Below, one piece after another: positions 35,159 to 36,320 of a stretch of 36,320 nt of DNA. This stretch comes from Deltaproteobacteria bacterium (lineage in GTDB: Bacteria; Myxococcota_A; Polyangia; Polyangiales; Ga0077539). Position 1 is the first letter of the stretch. Each line of letters starts with the position of its first letter. The stretch lies in the NCBI GenBank assembly GCA_030694465.1, contig JAUXYJ010000013.1, forward strand, positions 1 through 36,320. Direction: 5' to 3'. Position numbers and translations under genes: made by a program. The notes beneath the pieces were generated by a model. It saw nothing but the letters and a program-made list of their open reading frames with translations. It searched no databases and was not told the origin of the DNA.

Positions 35159-35929
35159 GTGAACCACCGAAGATTCTCTCCCGCCGTGTTCTTTGCTCCG
35201 TTCGTTCTCTTCGCGGCTGCGTGCGGAAGCACAGCGACCCCCATGGACTCGGGCACGGACAGCCCCACCGCAACCCCCGACGCAAACCCGGAGGCTTCGG
35301 CCGACGCAGAGAGCATCCCCGATGCGTCCACGACTGCAGACGCTGGCAATCCCTTCCCGGACGCAGGACCACTCGGAGATCCCCCGTGGGTCCCGATCAC
35401 AGTGCTGACCACCGGAACCTGCCCGGTGCTCACTCCCTGCGGTGGCGACGTCACCGGGACTTGGGATGTCTCCGGCGCATGCATCGAAGTGCCCATCGAG
35501 AGCGCGTTGGCCGCGTGCCCCGGAGCCATGATCACGCGTCGCGAGGGCCGCGGACGAGGACGCGTCATCTTCGGAACCTCGCCCATGATCGCGCGACGGA
35601 TCGCACAGTCCGAGGCAGTGGTCGAGATGTTCGTCCCGGCGCTCTGCGCGACCCCTTTGGGCGGGTGCCCAGGGCTGCAGACCCTCTTGCAGCGAGTCAA
35701 CGCCGCAGCGACGTGCTCGCCAACCCCAGCGAGCGACTGCAACTGCAGCGCAGGAGCCAACTTCACGATCAACGACACAGACACGTACAGCACGATGAAC
35801 AACGAGATCACGTCGGCCTCAAGCAGCAAGCGCTGGGCCTACTGCATCGCAGAGAACACCCTCCGTTACCGCGACACCAGCCCAAGCGAACCTCGCGAAC
35901 CGGGGACCATTTCGCTGACTCGAAGGTAA
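35159..35929 (+). CDS. Lipoprotein of unknown function (myxobacterial type)
   Basis: 256-residue lipoprotein. The start is a GTG at 35159 giving VNHRRFSPAVFFAPFVLFAAAC (lipobox AAAC). A Asp/Ala/Ser/Pro-rich linker (DSGTDSPTATPDANPEASAD and more) leads to a beta-rich body with VTGTWDVSGACIEVPIES. Conserved-looking Cys pairs follow (CPVLTPC, ACPG, LCATPLGGC, CSPTPASDCNC, YCIAE), suggesting disulfides. The Gly-Asp-Val-x-Gly-Thr-Trp-Asp-x-x-x-x-Cys pattern is typical of a myxobacterial lipoprotein group of unknown function. It lies divergent to the amylase gene and is followed by about 275 bp with nothing recognisable until the rRNA terminator. Confidence 0.82.
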   Translation: MNHRRFSPAVFFAPFVLFAAACGSTATPMDSGTDSPTATPDANPEASADAESIPDASTTADAGNPFPDAGPLGDPPWVPITVLTTGTCPVLTPCGGDVTGTWDVSGACIEVPIESALAACPGAMITRREGRGRGRVIFGTSPMIARRIAQSEAVVEMFVPALCATPLGGCPGLQTLLQRVNAAATCSPTPASDCNCSAGANFTINDTDTYSTMNNEITSASSSKRWAYCIAENTLRYRDTSPSEPREPGTISLTRR

Positions 35930-36207
35930 CCAAGGGTCGTCGCCTCAGCTCTGCCCGCGCGCGTCACCGTCGAGAGATTTCGGGCGCTCAGCCCCAAGTC
36001 AATCACTGCAGCCTTCACGCTGCGCCAGGCAAGAGCTCGCTCCAAGTCTCATAGCGCCGACCCGACTAAGGTCGCGATTGGGAAAGGTCATCGAGACCGC
36101 ACCGCGGTCTACGGCATGGGGCCATCGCATGGCATTGGGCGCTTTAAGTCCGTCCCTCGGAGGCACCCACAAAGGACCCAAGCGCCCACCACGCCGGGAG
36201 AAAAGAC

Positions 36208-36251
36208 AAAACCCCTTCAAGTGCACGCTTTCGCGGTCTTGAAGGGGTTTT
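36208..36251 (-). terminator. Intrinsic terminator of the rRNA operon
   Basis: A 14-bp perfect stem (aaaaccccttcaag at 36208-36221 with cttgaaggggtttt at 36238-36251) encloses a 16-nt loop. Reading on the minus strand it follows the 5S gene by about 11 bp, and the descending arm is followed by a T-rich tract (ttttgtctttt). It fits a Rho-independent terminator for the rRNA operon. Confidence 0.85.
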
Positions 36252-36262
36252 GGGGGCATTAG

Positions 36263-36320
36263 GCCCCGGCGGCGTCCTACTCTCCCACACAGTCACCTGT
36301 GCAGTACCATCGGCGCTGGG
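36263..36320 (-). rRNA. rrf: 5S ribosomal RNA, 3' part (cut by window end)
   Basis: On the minus strand the sequence reads CAGCGCCGATGGTACTGC, then GTGGGAGAGTAGGACGCCG, then a final CCGGGG-type 3' stem strand. This is the conserved 3' half of 5S rRNA. The 5' half, and presumably 23S and 16S genes, lie beyond the right end. The 3' boundary is accurate to a few bases only. Confidence 0.93.

Noticed and set aside
35930..36207. Search for a gene or RNA between the last lipoprotein and the rRNA terminator
   Set aside because: Nothing recognisable was found; frames there are short and overlap the terminator.

Overview
The window reads as a chromosomal segment of a high-GC myxobacterium (Myxococcota). 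The clues are a GltJ/AgmX-like protein with the zinc-ribbon/GYF/transmembrane/AgmX-PglI-tail architecture, a 989-residue lipoprotein with about eleven MopE-like Cys/Asp-rich motifs, a transmembrane Hanks-type Ser/Thr kinase, many lipoproteins with Asp/Ala/Ser/Thr-rich linkers after the lipobox, and strong G/C third-position bias. The species cannot be named from sequence alone. No tRNA, CRISPR array, transposase, integrase or phage gene was seen.

Layout. 1-1190: a non-coding multi-hairpin element, cut by the window start. 1274-6978: lipoproteins and secreted proteins (Cys-rich lipoprotein, START-like lipoprotein, small secreted protein, helical cytoplasmic protein, PQQ-type beta-propeller lipoprotein). 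7037-8645: a second copy of the multi-hairpin element. 8826-9741: a small protein and an NTF2-like lipoprotein. 9942-13753: a GspE_N-receiver-TPR protein and the GltJ/AgmX-like protein. 13920-15817: murA-hisG with overlapping start and stop. 26622 down to 15814 (minus strand): six genes, namely exported protein, DUF58, TgpA-like transglutaminase, MoxR ATPase, TPR protein and giant MopE-like lipoprotein. 26658-31755 (plus): thiD, lipoprotein, pyrimidine phosphorylase, transmembrane kinase. 34974 down to 31842 (minus): GH13 alpha-amylase lipoprotein and an S51-like peptidase. 35159-35929: lipoprotein. 36208-36320: terminator and 3' part of a 5S rRNA, the distal end of an rRNA operon on the minus strand.

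The most unusual content is the pair of non-coding elements. Each is an inverted repeat whose arms carry hairpins at fixed spacing (H1, H2, H3), with 85-87 bp tandem units running outward. The arms keep the stems while the stem sequence changes: H1 has five compensatory base-pair changes between its two versions, H2 has two unrelated stem sequences in the same position, and H3 has two compensatory pairs. A 44-bp block between H1 and H2 is a perfect inverted repeat in copy 1. The segment inside it (H1-core-H1) lies in opposite orientations in the two copies while the outer arms keep the same orientation. This suggests a small invertible segment or arm exchange. No enzyme for this is encoded in the window.

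Functional themes: cell-envelope work (murA, MoxR/DUF58/transglutaminase operon, many lipoproteins), motility or polarity-type signalling (receiver/TPR protein and GltJ-like protein), housekeeping (hisG, thiD, deoA, 5S rRNA) and extracellular polymer breakdown (GH13 lipoprotein).
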